From: Breoghania sp.
Lineage (GTDB): Bacteria; Pseudomonadota; Alphaproteobacteria; Rhizobiales; Stappiaceae
Assembly: GCF_030066895.1 (NCBI RefSeq)
Contig: NZ_JASJAV010000001.1
Location: 310,001-374,000, forward strand
Reading direction: 5' to 3'
DNA: 64,000 bases
Positions within the stretch are counted from its first letter, which is position 1. Each line of letters opens with the position of its first letter. A program made the position numbers and the translations under genes. The notes below the pieces were generated by a model, which ran no database searches, was not told the DNA's origin, and worked only from the letters and a program-made list of their open reading frames with translations. Shown here in pieces: positions 30,594 through 42,229 of the stretch.

Positions 30594-31363
30594 ATGATTC
30601 AACCGTTTGACTTCAAAATACGACGCCGGACATTGGTGATCCTGTCAGCAACCCTAGGCATACTTGTGGGCGGGGCGGGATATCATATCGGCAAAACCGT
30701 CGAACGCGCCCAGTCCGAAGCGCTGAACTCATCGGACACGGCCCGCCTTCAGCTCGCACACGCCCTGCTGCAAAAGGACCTTCAGCTCGCCGCCGGTCGG
30801 CTGGAGGAACTCCCCAGACTGCCGCTGCTCGAAGGATTCTTCCACGCAAGCACCATGACACCCGACAGCGGTAATACGGCCGAACTCAAAGCCTATCTCA
30901 ACGACGTCTTCGCCGCCTCGGCTACCGATCCTTCCATCGATGCGCTCGTTGCCTATTCCGCAAGGAACAACGTCCTGCTGAAGAGCAACACGACAACCTC
31001 CCCGCCACAGAATTCGGCAAAAGGCGGGAGCGCTGTGATCATTGATGAGACATCGAATCCGCAGACATTACGGCTACGAGCTGTGGTCCCCGCCGACGCT
31101 TCTCCGGAAGACGCCGCCGGTTTTCTCCTCGCCCCGGATCAGTCCTCATCTCTCTGAGACAGGCAGACATCCATGTTGAGCAGAAAACCGAGAAGGCAGA
31201 AGCACAGTCGCCGCATGCACTCAGCCTCGGCCCGCTGGTTTTGAAAATGACCGATAGGTCTGAACACCCCTCGTTCCTCTCTCTTTACGCAGCCCTTTCC
31301 GGCCTCATCGTTTTCCTGACCAGTCTTGCCGGAGCCTTCGTGATCAGAACCAGGGATCACTGA
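30594..31363 (+). pseudogene. LapD-like two-helix inner-membrane protein without a cytoplasmic output domain, frameshifted
   Basis: An N-terminal helix (LVILSATLGILVGGAGYHIG) is followed by a periplasmic domain of about 190 residues (SSDTARLQLAHALLQKDLQL; TAELKAYLNDVFAASATDPS) and a second helix (LYAALSGLIVFLTSLAGAFV), with the stop four residues later. A frame change near 31140 (APDQSSSL, restored as LISLRQADIHVEQKTEK) is the only lesion. Two helices around a periplasmic fold next to lapG resemble LapD, the c-di-GMP receptor that sequesters LapG, but here no HAMP, GGDEF or EAL region follows; the next bases run to the adhesin end. It may be a minimal LapG-binding partner or an unrelated membrane protein. 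Function not established. Confidence 0.55.
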
Positions 31364-31999
31364 TCCGTCTGCCGAACGCGCCATCACATGAAAAGAGCGG
31401 ATCCACAAGGACCCACCCTTTTTGTTTTCAGTTCGGTGATGAACCTCAGGCGACGGCGACGCTCACATCCGCCTGGATGCCTTCATCGTCGATCACCACG
31501 CGGATGGTCTCCCCGACCGAGATATCGGAGAACTCAACGACCGGGGTCCAATCCGATCCGACACCGTCGGCATTGACCGACAGCACGGCATTGCCGTCAT
31601 TGTCGGCCGTCAGTTACGTAGTCGGCCACGTTGGCATCTCCGACACCGCCGAAAGCACCGTCCAGGAGCTGATGGATATCGATCACGTCACCATCGTCAC
31701 CGCCTTCACCCGCGATCTCGAAATCAGTGATGAAGTCGGTGGCTTCCGCCAACGAGCTGATCACGAAGGTATCGCTGCCCTCTCCGTCCGTGAGCATATC
31801 GGCCCCGAGCCCTCCGGCGATCAGATCATCGCCGCTACCACCGACGAGAATGTCATCACCATCGGTTCCGGTGAAGACCTGATCTTCGTCGACAGCAGCC
31901 ACGAAGGTGCTCACCAAAGACGACACAGACGAGACCGACATACTACTGACTGCGCTGTAGACGGTGCCATCCGCACCGACATAGTCACCGTCCGCCGTC

Positions 32000-33170
32000 T
32001 GGTAGAAGGTATAGGCAGAACCGGACGTAGCATCGTTGTCATCATCCCCGTATGCACCGACCACAATCGAGCCGTCGGAGTTGATCGACACGGAACGGCC
32101 GAAGAAATCGGCCGCAGAACCGTCATAGGCGGTCAACTCAACTGCGAAGTCATAGCCGCCAGCACCATCGGGAACAAAGACATAGGCGAAGCCAGAACTG
32201 AAGGCGGATCCATCACCGCCGTTTGCCCCCACGAAAATAGTCCCGTCATCGCCGACGGCGACCGATGAACCGAAGAAATCGAAGGAACTCGCATCGGGAG
32301 CAAACAACTTGACGGGGTCGGCATAGCCGTCGACGGAGTCATCTACTTGATAAACATAGACCGCATGGGCATTAGCACTGTCCTGACTATCGAAGCTCGC
32401 ACCGACCACCAGCGTTCCATCCGCGCCCACAGCAACCGAACTACCGAACCTTTCGGCAAGTGTGGTTTCCGAAGAGGATGGCGTCAGCGTGAGAACGAGC
32501 TGATAATCCCCATTGACATCCGGCTTGTAGACGTAAGCCGCCCCGTTGGACGTATCGCCGTCGACGTCGACCTCGGAGGCGCCAACGAGCACCGTCCCGT
32601 CATCGCCGATCGCAACCGACTTGCCGAACTCGTCACCGACTGAGGCCGACGGGGCAACCAGTTTGATGCCGGTTTCATAACCGCCCGATCCGTCCGGGAC
32701 GAACACATAAGTCGCCCCGATATAATCGAACGTGGATACATTCCCATCGGCCTCTTCCTCTCCGACGACAATGACGCCGTCATCGTTGATCGAAACCGCA
32801 CCCCCGAAGGCGTCATCGGTCACACCGTCCGGTGCCACTAGGGTTATCGGAACATTGTACCCGCCAGAGCCATCCGGCACGTACACGTAGGCAACCCCGG
32901 TATAGCCACATTATCACCGATGGCTCCCACCACGATCGTTCCATTGACCCCGATCGTCACCGAAGAGCCGAATTCTTCATATTCTTCCGGGGCAGGAGAC
33001 GACAACTTGATCGGGTCCTCATAGCCGCCAGCCCCATCGGGCACGAAGACGAACACGAAACCGGCATCCGCAAAACCTTCGTCATCGCTTGCCGATCCCA
33101 CCACAACCGCACCATAGTCGCCGGTCGCAACGCTTTCACCGAAGCGATCAAGGGTCGAGCCGTTCGGATC
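32000..33170 (-). repeat. Seven FG-GAP repeats encoding a predicted beta-propeller
   Basis: Seven repeats of about 55-65 residues, each with the pattern FGxSVaigdDGtivVGA followed by a YVFVPDGxGGY strand: LDRFGESVATGDYGAVVVG, YEEFGSSVTIGVNGTIVVG, DAFGGAVSINDDGVIVVG, DEFGKSVAIGDDGTVLVG, ERFGSSVAVGADGTLVVG, DFFGSSVAVGDDGTIFVG and DFFGRSVSINSDGSIVVG. Seven is the number needed for an integrin-alpha-like propeller. The array crosses the frame change near 32890. Confidence 0.75.
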
Positions 33171-35205
33171 GAGCAGCTTGTCCGCGCCCTGCACCACTGG
33201 TTCGTCAACACTGTTGACGGTCAGAGATACCGTCGCCCGTTCGCTCCAACCATTCCCTTCGCTCACCTCGTATTCAAAGCTGTCGGACCCGTTGTAATCG
33301 GCATCCGGCGTGTACTCGAAGGAACCATCCGCATTCAACGTCAGGTTGCCATGCGCCGGACCGGTGACGACACCTACCGAGAGACTGTCGCCATCGAGGT
33401 CTTCGTCATTGGCCAGCACGCCTTCGGCCGCAGAGACGGTCAGCACCCTGTCCTCATCGACCTCATAGACCCCGCCGGCATTCGCCGCGGGCGGCAGATT
33501 GCCGACATCGCCGTTGTCGTCCGAGAACATCGGAATTTCACCGGCACCGGAGAAGGTGACGGAATGATCGCTGGCCTGCAGCGTGTAGATGCCGTCACCA
33601 TTGTCGACCAGCGAGTAGTCTTCGATCGTCGTCCCCGGCGCTAGGTTGATGAGGTCATTGCCCCTGAGCGCGCCCAGGACGACGTCATCGCCGCCATTAG
33701 TCGAGAACACGATACGGTGCACGGAGCTGAGTCCCGAAATATCTACCGTATCGCTGCCGCTTCCACCCTCGATCGTGATGGTGGAGGTTGCAAGGCTGGT
33801 GCCCGCGAAGCTGCCGTGCACGTTGAACGTGTCGCTAAAGTCGCTTGGAGCCCCCTGATCGTCGATAACGATCTCCTCGATACCGTCCATCTCGGCGATG
33901 ATCGAACCGTTGCGAACGATGATGATCTCTGCCGAACCACCGCAACCGAACGCCAGGTTCGCCGCCGAATTGCTGTAGATATCGTAGGTTTCGGTCGTGG
34001 CATCGCCGGTTGCGAAGAAGGTATCCGTATCGGCGCCGCCGTCGATCGTGTCGTGGCCGTCACCGACGTTCCACAGAATCATATCGTCACCGGTTCCGCC
34101 GAAGATGAGATCATCACCGGCACCATCGGCGAGATAGTCATCTCCCTCACCGCCGTAAAGCGTGTCTGCCCCCGCTCCCCCGAGCAGGAGGTCATCCCCG
34201 CCCTGGCCGTCGAGCGTATCGTCACCGCCGCCGCCGTAATAGGCATCGGTACCGTCGGATCCAACCGGCATGAACCACGGTCTTTTGCGTTGCCGGATTG
34301 AGCTGCAGATAGTGATTGGCTTCTTCGACGTTGGTGTAGGTGTTGGCATCCGCCCCGGTGTTAACCACATCGTGCGACGTCGAGATCTGACCGTACTCGA
34401 TCACACCGAATTCGAAGCCGTCGATGGTGTTGTTCGTGACCGTGGCACCATCGCTGTTGATCAGGTAGATGGCGTTGTCGTTGTCGCCGGTTCCAGCGAA
34501 GTTGTTGCCGTCGACCAGCAATCCGACCGTGTTATAGACGAGCAGAGCGGCGGAAGCCCATCCCGATCCCTGGAAGCCGAAGCCGGAGAACGTGTTTCCT
34601 TGGATGCTACCCGTGGATCCTTGCGAGAGCTGAATGCCGTTCTGGGCAATCACCGTCTGTGACCGTGGTGATCGTGTTGCCCTGCGCCGTGACGACGGTG
34701 TTGCGCGCCACGATCGCGGTCTTCTGGAACTCCGAGAAGGTGGAGTTGGTGATGCTGATCGTCTTCGCCGAGCCGGCTTCATTGGTCACCAGGATCGCGT
34801 TGCCGCGCTGGTTGCCGGAAACCTGCCCCGTCGCCTCGTCGATCGGCGCGTCGCCGATCTCGACGACCTCCACCTGATCGATGGAGCCCAACGCATTGAC
34901 GTAGGCGATGCCGTTGAAGTCGCCACCGCCGGTCACCTGACCGGCCTGCCATTCTCCGTCGATCGTGACCGACTGGATATTGACGTTGTCGGCCCCTTCC
35001 ACAGTGACGATGCTGAAGAGCACCTTGCCGTTTTGCGGGTTCGTCGTGATCTGCACGAGGCCGCTTGACGGCGACTCGATCACGACGTCGCCGACACCGA
35101 AGAGCGAGATGTCGCTGGTGGTGATGATTACCTGTTCGACATAGGTACCTTCGGCGATCAGGATCGTGTCACCTGCGCTCGCCGCATCGACAGCCTCCTG
35201 GATCG

Positions 35206-38200
35206 TGTCGAAGCCGCCGTTGCCGACCAGCAGGAACTGACCGGCCTCAGCCCCATCGACGATCTCGATATCGAAGAGCGTGTCGGTGCCTTCGGTTGTG
35301 GTTGCAACGCTCCAACCACCGGCACCGATCGTGATGTCCCCAGCCGCGAGGATATCGGCAAAGTTGGCCGTATCCGTGCCGCCGGCTCCATCGAGCGCGT
35401 CGTCATCGCCACTGCCGGTGAAGGTGTCATCACCGTCGAGGTCGTCGAAGTCGAAGCTGCCGGTTGCAGTCGGGTTCGCCACATAGCTGTCGGCGCCGGC
35501 TGAACCGGTCACGGTCACCGTGGACTGGCTGACGTTGTCGATATCGCCGTGGATCGAGGGATGCTCCGCTCCCGTTATCTCCACGTTCTGGATCGTCACG
35601 GATAGCCCATCGATCGACTTGCCCGGTTCACCGGCCCGAATGCCGGTGGAGGTGCCATCGATGGTGCCGTTGCGCACGATGATGTTGCCGACATATTCGG
35701 CAGGAGATGTTGCGTAGCTCCCGTCATCGCGTGCCTTAAGCGAGATCGCGCCGCCGAAGGCATGCGCGGTGCCGTCACCGTCGGACGATCCCACATCGGT
35801 GAACGTGAGGCTCTCGATCACGATATCCGTGTAGGTGCCGTTCTTCAGGTTGATGTCGATCCCATTGCCGAAACCGCTGGTATTGCTACCCGTCCCGCCG
35901 AAGACCGGTGCGCGACCGAACTCGCCCACATCCTCCATCGTGATACCGGTGATGAGGGTGTGATCGAGCGCTTCCGCGTAGATGCCCTTCTCGAGAAGGT
36001 GCGAAAAGTTCGTGCCGTTGATCGTGACGTTGGTGATCAGGCCGTCATCTTCGACCCCCGACGCGGTCGTCTTGGCGAAGTAGATGCCAATCGCACCGTC
36101 GGTGATCTCACCGCCGTTGATCGTCAGACCGTCGACATCCGCCGTCGTTCCCTTGCGGATACCGTTGACCACGCCGTCGATGGTAACGTCGTTCAGCGTC
36201 ACGTTCTCGATGTTATCGGCAAGTTCGACACCGGTGTAGAAACTCGTCACCGTGATGTTCGACAGCATGACGCCGTCGGCATCGACGATCACGCCCCGGC
36301 CCGCCCCGTTGTCATAGGACGACGCGGTCTTCAGGAAGTCTCCGACGGTGCCGGATATGCCGTTGTCGTCCTTGAACGAGCCCTCGATGATCACCTCACC
36401 ACCGACGCCCATCAGCGTGACGTCATCGGTGGAGATGGTCAGGTTCTCGTTGTAGGTACCCGCCGCGACAAGGACGGTATCGCCCTCACCGCCGCATCAA
36501 GCGCGGCCTGGATGGTCTCGAACCCACCATTGCCAACCAGCAGGAAGCGGCCGGTTCCCGCACCGTCGACGATCTCAACGTTGCTGAGCGTGTCGGTTCC
36601 TTCGGCACTACCCGTCGTGACCGTCCAGCCGGTCGTACCATCGAGCGCGATGTCAACACTCGTCAGCGCGGCCCCGTATTCGGCCGTATCAGTGTCCGCA
36701 CCGCCGTCAAACGTATCGTTGCCTACACCGGAGATGAACGCGTCATCCCCGCCATTGCCGTTGAACGCGATCCCGACATTGGACGCAGCCTCGGAACTCG
36801 TCATGGCTGCGGCATTGACCGTATCGGCCCCCGCCCCGCCTTCCACATGGATGGTGGAAACGTTGACGCCGGAATTCGCGAAGTCGCCGCTGACGACCAC
36901 CGTACCGCCGGCATCGGAGAGCGAGATTTCCACTTTCTCGATATTGTCGACATCGGCCGTGTAGGTGCCATCGGAAACGGTGAACCCGTCGCCGTTGTCG
37001 CCCGGCGCATCGAAGGTGAGGGTCTGCGCCGTGCCGGTGATATTCACCACCTGCAGCGTGTCACCCACCACTTCGACCCCGGTGCCACCGTCGATCTGGT
37101 CGTTGCCGTCGCCGACCCGCCAAAGGATCGTGTCGTCGCCGAGACCTCAGTCGGGGAAATCGTCATTCTGCCCGCCGCGCATCTCGTCGGCGTCATCACC
37201 GCCATAGAGCCGGTCATTGCCGGTATTGCCCTGCAGGAAGTCTTCGCCGAGATCGCCGAGCAGAATGTCGTCGCCGGCACCGCCGTAGACCTCATCATCA
37301 CCGCCGTAATCGATCCCGTCTTCAGCCAGATCGTTGAGAAGATCGTTCCCGTCGGTTCCGGTAATCAGATCGTCGGCATCCGTGCCGCGGATGCAGCTGT
37401 CCACGCCGAGCGTCGCCGTCGTAGAGTTGGTGATACTGATGCCGAGAGATCGAGCGTGCTGGTACCGCCGATACCCGTATAGGTACCCGGGCTGCCATTG
37501 GTCCCCGGCGTTCCGTCACCCGCCGTCGCGATCGGATCCACAAAGAGCAGATCGCCCCAATTGGAAGAACCGGTGAGCGACACATCCGTGAAGGTCAGGC
37601 CATCGAGATTATTGAAGCCCTGCACCATCACCTGCGGCTTGTGATAGGAGCCATCGACCGTGACGTTGGTCAGCGTGATCGTTCCGATCGCCTGATCGAC
37701 GTCATAGGTATTCCGCTCGAAACCGGTGATCTGAATGGCATTGTCGCCCTTCGAACCGGAGGGATCAGCCTCCGTCATCGAACTTGTGATCGTCACGTAT
37801 TCGATAGTCACATCGCCAAAGTAATGCCACAGCAGCAGATCGGCAGACCCGTTGGAGCCTCCCTGCCCGCTATCGGCGAAATCGGTCCCCCGGATAATGA
37901 TCTCGCCGACGCCCGACGTATCGTCATCGATGCGGAAGCCGTGGCTCGAATTGTCGTTGAAGGAGCTGTCTTCGATCGTGATCGTATCGACGATCGTGCC
38001 GGAATCGACCCGCACGCCAACCGAGTTGTCGGCGAAATTGATCCCCGAAATCGTGACGGAAGCGCTGTCGCCGTCATCGATATCGCCGGAGATCGTCGCC
38101 CCGTGCCGCCCGGATTGATGATCGTGTCGGTCGTCGGATCATCGCCGCTGCCCGAGCCGACCAGCGTGATCGCCTTGTCGAGCGTGATGTTTTCGTTCCA

Positions 38201-38300
38201 CACACCCGGCGCGATGATGACAGTATCCCCGTCGACAGCCGCGTCGATGGCTTCCTGGATCGTGTCGAAGCCACCGTTGCCAACCCAGCAGGAAGCGTTC
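35206..38300 (-). repeat. Repeated beta-helix head sequence in the adhesin (three clear copies)
   Basis: The module head [19 protein letters not shown] is repeated with strong nucleotide similarity at about 38255-38300, 36511-36550 and 35206-35240. Each copy leads into a GDTxxIAxGxYxEN-type turn and a pectate-lyase-like beta-helix. A fourth, more diverged head ([14 protein letters not shown]) lies near 39850. It points to internal module duplication in the ancestor gene. Confidence 0.75.
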
Positions 38301-40849
38301 GGTTTCACCGCCCGCCCCGTCCGGATCGGCAGCCTGGACATACTGGATCCCGGTCAGCGTATCGGTGACCTCGCCGATGCCCGTGGCATCGACCTGCCAG
38401 CCCGCCATCACGCCTGCGCCCGGCTCCTCATCCGCGATCGCCGTGAAGGCCGAAGCATCGAGCACGCCGCTGTAGATGGCCGTATCCGTGCCGTCGCAGC
38501 TCACCAGTGCATCGTCACCGAAACTGCCGTCGAGCGTATCGTTGCCCTCGTCGCCGTAGAGCACATCCGCACCGGAGCCGCCGGAAAGCGTTTCCTCCCC
38601 GATACCGCCGTGCAGCTCGTCCGCATTGCCGTTGCCGTTAAGAACGTCGTTACCGTCGTCACCGAAGATCACGTCCTCTCCGGCATTGCCGCTGATGACG
38701 TCATTCCCCTTGCCGCCGGAAAGCACATCGCTTCCCCCGTTGCCGGAGATCTCATCGTTGCCGTCGCCGCCCTCCAGAGTATCGGCAAAGGCCGTTCCCT
38801 CAATGTAGTCGGGGCCTGTCGTTCCGGTGAGGTTCAACGGAGCATCATTGTCGGCTCCATAGACCTCGATGAAGTGCCCTTCGTAGGTACCGTCACCGGT
38901 ATTGATCAGCACGTCCGAGATCATCTGGAGATAGGTGTTGGACGAAAGATCCGGGTTATCCGTGTTGTTGGCTAGCGCCACGCCGACGAGCACGCCGTCG
39001 AAGGTGTTGCCGGAGACCTCCACATCGTCCGTCTCGCCCAAGGTGTAGATGGCATAGTGGGTATTGGGGATCGGAACAGCACCCCCTTCGACCGGTCCCT
39101 CGAAGGTATTATCGACGATGACCAGCCCGTCTGCGGCCGAATAGGCCAGAATGCCGGTGGTCACCCAATCGCCGCGCTGGAAGCCGATTTCCGAAACGGT
39201 GTTGTTGGAAACCGTACCGCCCGCACCGTAGGAAATCTGGATGCCGTTCTGGGCAATTGCATTGGTGGCTGACAGAAAGCCTGCGCCGTCAATGTCGTTG
39301 CCATCCACGAGAACCGTCAACCCGTCGCCGCTGGCGATGATGCCGGTCTTCTGGAAGTCGCTGATCGTGCTGTTCAGGATCTCGACGTTGCGGGCCGTCC
39401 CATCCTCATTGAGGCCGACGATGGCGTTGCCGCGCTGATTGCCGGAAGGCGTTCCGTGGCCGTTCAGCTCATCCCGCACGCCGACGATCGTGACATCGGA
39501 GATCGTTCCGTCGGAATTGCCGAAATAGATGCCCTCGAAATCGGGCGACGTGCCCGACGGCATCTCATCACCGAGGCCGTTGCCGTCCACCTGCAGGTTT
39601 TCGATCGTGATGCCGGTGCTATCCTCGACCAAAATGACAACAGCTCGATCACGGGTCCCGCCAGTCGTGTCGTTGACGAATTCTGGCGTATCCGGCATGC
39701 GGATGATCGTTGCATCGCCTTCACCGACGAGGGTGATGTTCGACTTGCCGTCGATTTCCACCTGCTCCTCGTAGACGCCCGCCTTCACCTCGACGCGGTA
39801 GCCGTCGGAAGACGCATCGATACCGTCCTGGATCGTCTCGTAGGTCCCGACAAGATTGTTCGAGGCATCGAAGACAAGCACTTCGTAGTCAGGTCCAAAT
39901 CGACGCCGTCGCCGCCGAAATCGATACCCTCGATACCGTAGAGTGCATCGGTGTGACCGGCGCTCGTATCTTCCACGCGCCAGCTTCCGTCCGCCTCGCG
40001 GGTGATATTGTAGTCGGATGCCGTCCCGTCGAAGACGGCGACATCGTTCTCGCCGTCCTGAGCCAGAAGGTTGGCCTCGACGCTGAGATCGGTGTCGTTG
40101 CCGTAGAGCGTGTCGCTGCCGCCCTTCAGCGTATCGTCACCCGTCCCGCCGATCAGCGTGTCGGCATTCGACGTGCCGTTGTATCCGGTATCACCGATAA
40201 ACGTGTCGTTGCCACCCTCGCCGCACAGCACGTCGTCGTAGTTGCTGCCCATCAGGACGTTGTCATTGGGATCGCCGGTGAAATCGGCCCGCGAATTGTG
40301 AGCCGCGGTGACATTCTCGAAACCGGAGATCGTGTCGCCGTCCAATTCGCCGCCCGAAACCATGTTGGTTGCGAGATTGACGGTATGAATTTCGCTCGAA
40401 GATCCGCCGACGCTCAGCCGCAGGGTGTCGTTGCCATCACCACCGTCGAGCGTATCGGCCCCCGCACCGCCGTCGATGATATCGTCACCGTCATTGCCGA
40501 GGATCACGTCGTCACCCGCCAGGCCCGAGATGATATCGGCCCAGCCGGATTCGACGATGCGGTTATCCGCACTGCTCGCCTTGATGACATTGGCGCCAAC
40601 CGAAGGTGCGCTGGTATCGGAAGCGTTGAGGATCAGATCCTCGATATCGATGAAGATCGCATTATGGGCCATAGCCGCCTGTTCCGGCGGTGAAGTCGAC
40701 ATTGACCTTGCCGGTAAGCTGCAACAGGTCGGCCGTATCGCGACCGGCGCCGCCGTCGAACGTCGTACCGCCACCGTCGACGAGACAGTCGTTGCCTTCG
40801 CCGCCGCGAAGAACGTCCGTTCCGACTCTGCCGCTCAGATAGTCATCGC

Positions 40850-41111
40850 CCGGCGCAAAGCGATCCACGCCCGATCCCACCTCCTGAATGATGCCGGCGC
40901 TCTCATGCCCCAACACCATGGGCACGGGCCGGGGCCGATCGCCGTTGATGACGGATAAATCTGAATGGCAGAGCCCCGCCGCCTCCACCTTGATGAGAAC
41001 TTCGCCTTCCCGCGGCCCCTCAAGATCAATCTCTTCGATCGTCAACGGCCGGGTTTGCGCATAAGGCCCCGGCCGCCCGATTTCCTCCAGAACTGCCGCC
41101 TTTACCTTCAT
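40850..41111 (-). pseudogene. N-terminal fragment of a zinc-dependent alcohol dehydrogenase fused to the adhesin
   Basis: From the ATG at 41111, preceded by a strong Shine-Dalgarno (aggggagg), the reading is that of a class III-like or mycothiol-type medium-chain dehydrogenase: MKVKAAVLEEIGRPGPY, then VEAAGLCHSDLSVINGDRP with the catalytic-zinc Cys and HSD, and MVLGHESAGIIQEVGSGV with the second zinc ligand His in GHE. After DRFAPGD, where the family continues HVV, the frame runs without a break into RTX sequence (DYLSGRVGTDVLRGGEGND). The structural zinc lobe and the whole Rossmann domain are absent. The junction at a GD/GDD coding microhomology fits a deletion that removed the end of adh and the start of the adhesin gene. 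Confidence 0.8.
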
Positions 41112-41334
41112 GGTTTTTGTTCCTCCCCTCGCGATTCAATTCAATGAACCATCGTTTGCATGATTGTTCTTCAGTGGCTTCGTCCAGGGACGATAGACCA
41201 GAACGCCTCCGGAAAGCTTCAGGAATTCTGACAAGTCAAACAATGCGATCGCGGCCCGCATCCCGTTGTCGTCCCGACGGCCGTCAGCCTGACCAATTAC
41301 CAGCACCGATGCGGCCATGATCGAAGGATGGCCG

Positions 41335-42229
41335 CTACTGAATTTCCGCTTCCTTGATGAAATCCAGCACGACAGGTTCCGTCTCGCCCTTTCGCATGAA
41401 CAGATGGAGATCGAATCCGGCGTTTACGCCCTCAAGCTCGATGAAGACGGTCCCTTCCGGAGCCGCACGTTGAAGGGCGGCAGAAACGACCGCCACGTCG
41501 AGATTGGCTTCCACCAGACCGAGCATGGTCATGGGATTGCGGGCCTGCAACTTGCGAACGGGTTCGAACCCGAGGCTGTTGCGCGTCACGAACATGCCCG
41601 CGTTCTCTTCCTCGCCGGACAGTCCGATGAATGTCTCGTGTTTGAGTTCCTTGGGATGCACGCTCTGGACGCCCGCCAGAAGATGTTGAGACGAAACGGC
41701 GAGTTGAATCGGAAAATGCGCGAGATCGATACCGCGAACCAGTTCTCTGGATTTCCGGAAGGACTCAGGGGGGGCCCAACGCGATGTCGATTCCTCCTTC
41801 AAGAAGAGCGCGCGACTGCGTGACGGGATCTGTCTCGACAATCTGGATGCTCACAAGCGGTCTGCGCAATCGGTAGGAGCGCACCAGATGCGCCACGATG
41901 CCGGATGCTGTCGCCGTGGCCGACACGCCAAGCACGATGCGTCCCATCTCCCCTTCCCCGGCCATTCGCACTTCGTCCACGGCAAGCTGCAATTACGCCA
42001 TGAGCGCCTGCGCCCGCGTTCTGAAGAGTTCGCCGACGATGGTGAGACGAACCTCGTGGGGGCTTCGCTTGAACAAACTGACGCCCAGCGTCTCCTCAAG
42101 CGCCTTGATCTGCATGCTCAGCGCGGGCTGAACGATATTGAGCTGACGCGCGGCACGTCCGAAATGGAGAGTTTCGGCCAGAACGAGGAAATAGCGGAGT
42201 TGGCGGATTTCGGACACGGAAATCACCAA
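41335..42229 (-). pseudogene. LysR-family regulator of the MFS/amidohydrolase cluster, ochre codon and frameshift
   Basis: DNA-binding domain from the start at 42229: EIRQLRYFLVLAETLHFGRA, RQLNIVQPALSMQIKALEE, LGVSLFKRSPHEVRLT. TAA at 41993-41995 breaks AQALMA-stop-LQLAVDEVRM; CAA to TAA is plausible. The co-inducer domain follows in frame (GRIVLGVSATATASGIVAHL) to a run of seven C (minus strand) near 41775, where the frame changes; the remainder (FRKSRELVRGIDLAHFPIQL) ends at a genuine TAG at 41335-41337. About 298 codons. Divergent from the MFS gene, which it most likely regulated. Confidence 0.8.

Larger units (their letters stand above)
31446..41111 (-). pseudogene. Giant RTX adhesin with beta-helix, cadherin-like and FG-GAP propeller domains; 5' end replaced by an alcohol dehydrogenase fragment
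   Basis: A 9.7 kb remnant of a secreted or surface-bound type I substrate. Reading from 41111: about 90 residues of an alcohol dehydrogenase, then RTX repeats (40.86-40.0 kb), then four right-handed beta-helix modules alternating with RTX blocks (heads near 39.85, 38.29, 36.53 and 35.23 kb), a cadherin/VCBS-like domain (33.44-33.22 kb, GVLANDEDLDGDSLSV), seven FG-GAP repeats (33.17-32.0 kb), a last RTX block (DGDDILVGGSGDDLIAGG) and a type I C-terminal domain (ADMLTDGEGSDTFVISSLAE; TDFITDFE), ending at TGA 31446-31448. About ten frame changes (near 40690, 39890, 38300, 38100, 37430, 36485, 34660, 34260, 32890, 31615) and TGA 37147-37149 break it. The N-terminal retention module and its LapG site are missing. 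It converges on the lap genes. Confidence 0.85.

Noticed and set aside
35762..38975. Long plus-strand frames (400 and 444 codons) opposite the adhesin
   Set aside because: The minus strand carries the beta-helix and RTX repeats in every frame segment; the plus frames are low-complexity complements of GAC/GGC-rich repeats.
34100..40900. CRISPR-like or satellite repeats in the adhesin region
   Set aside because: The short near-repeats are codons of RTX nonapeptides and beta-helix turns, irregular in spacing and without unique spacers.
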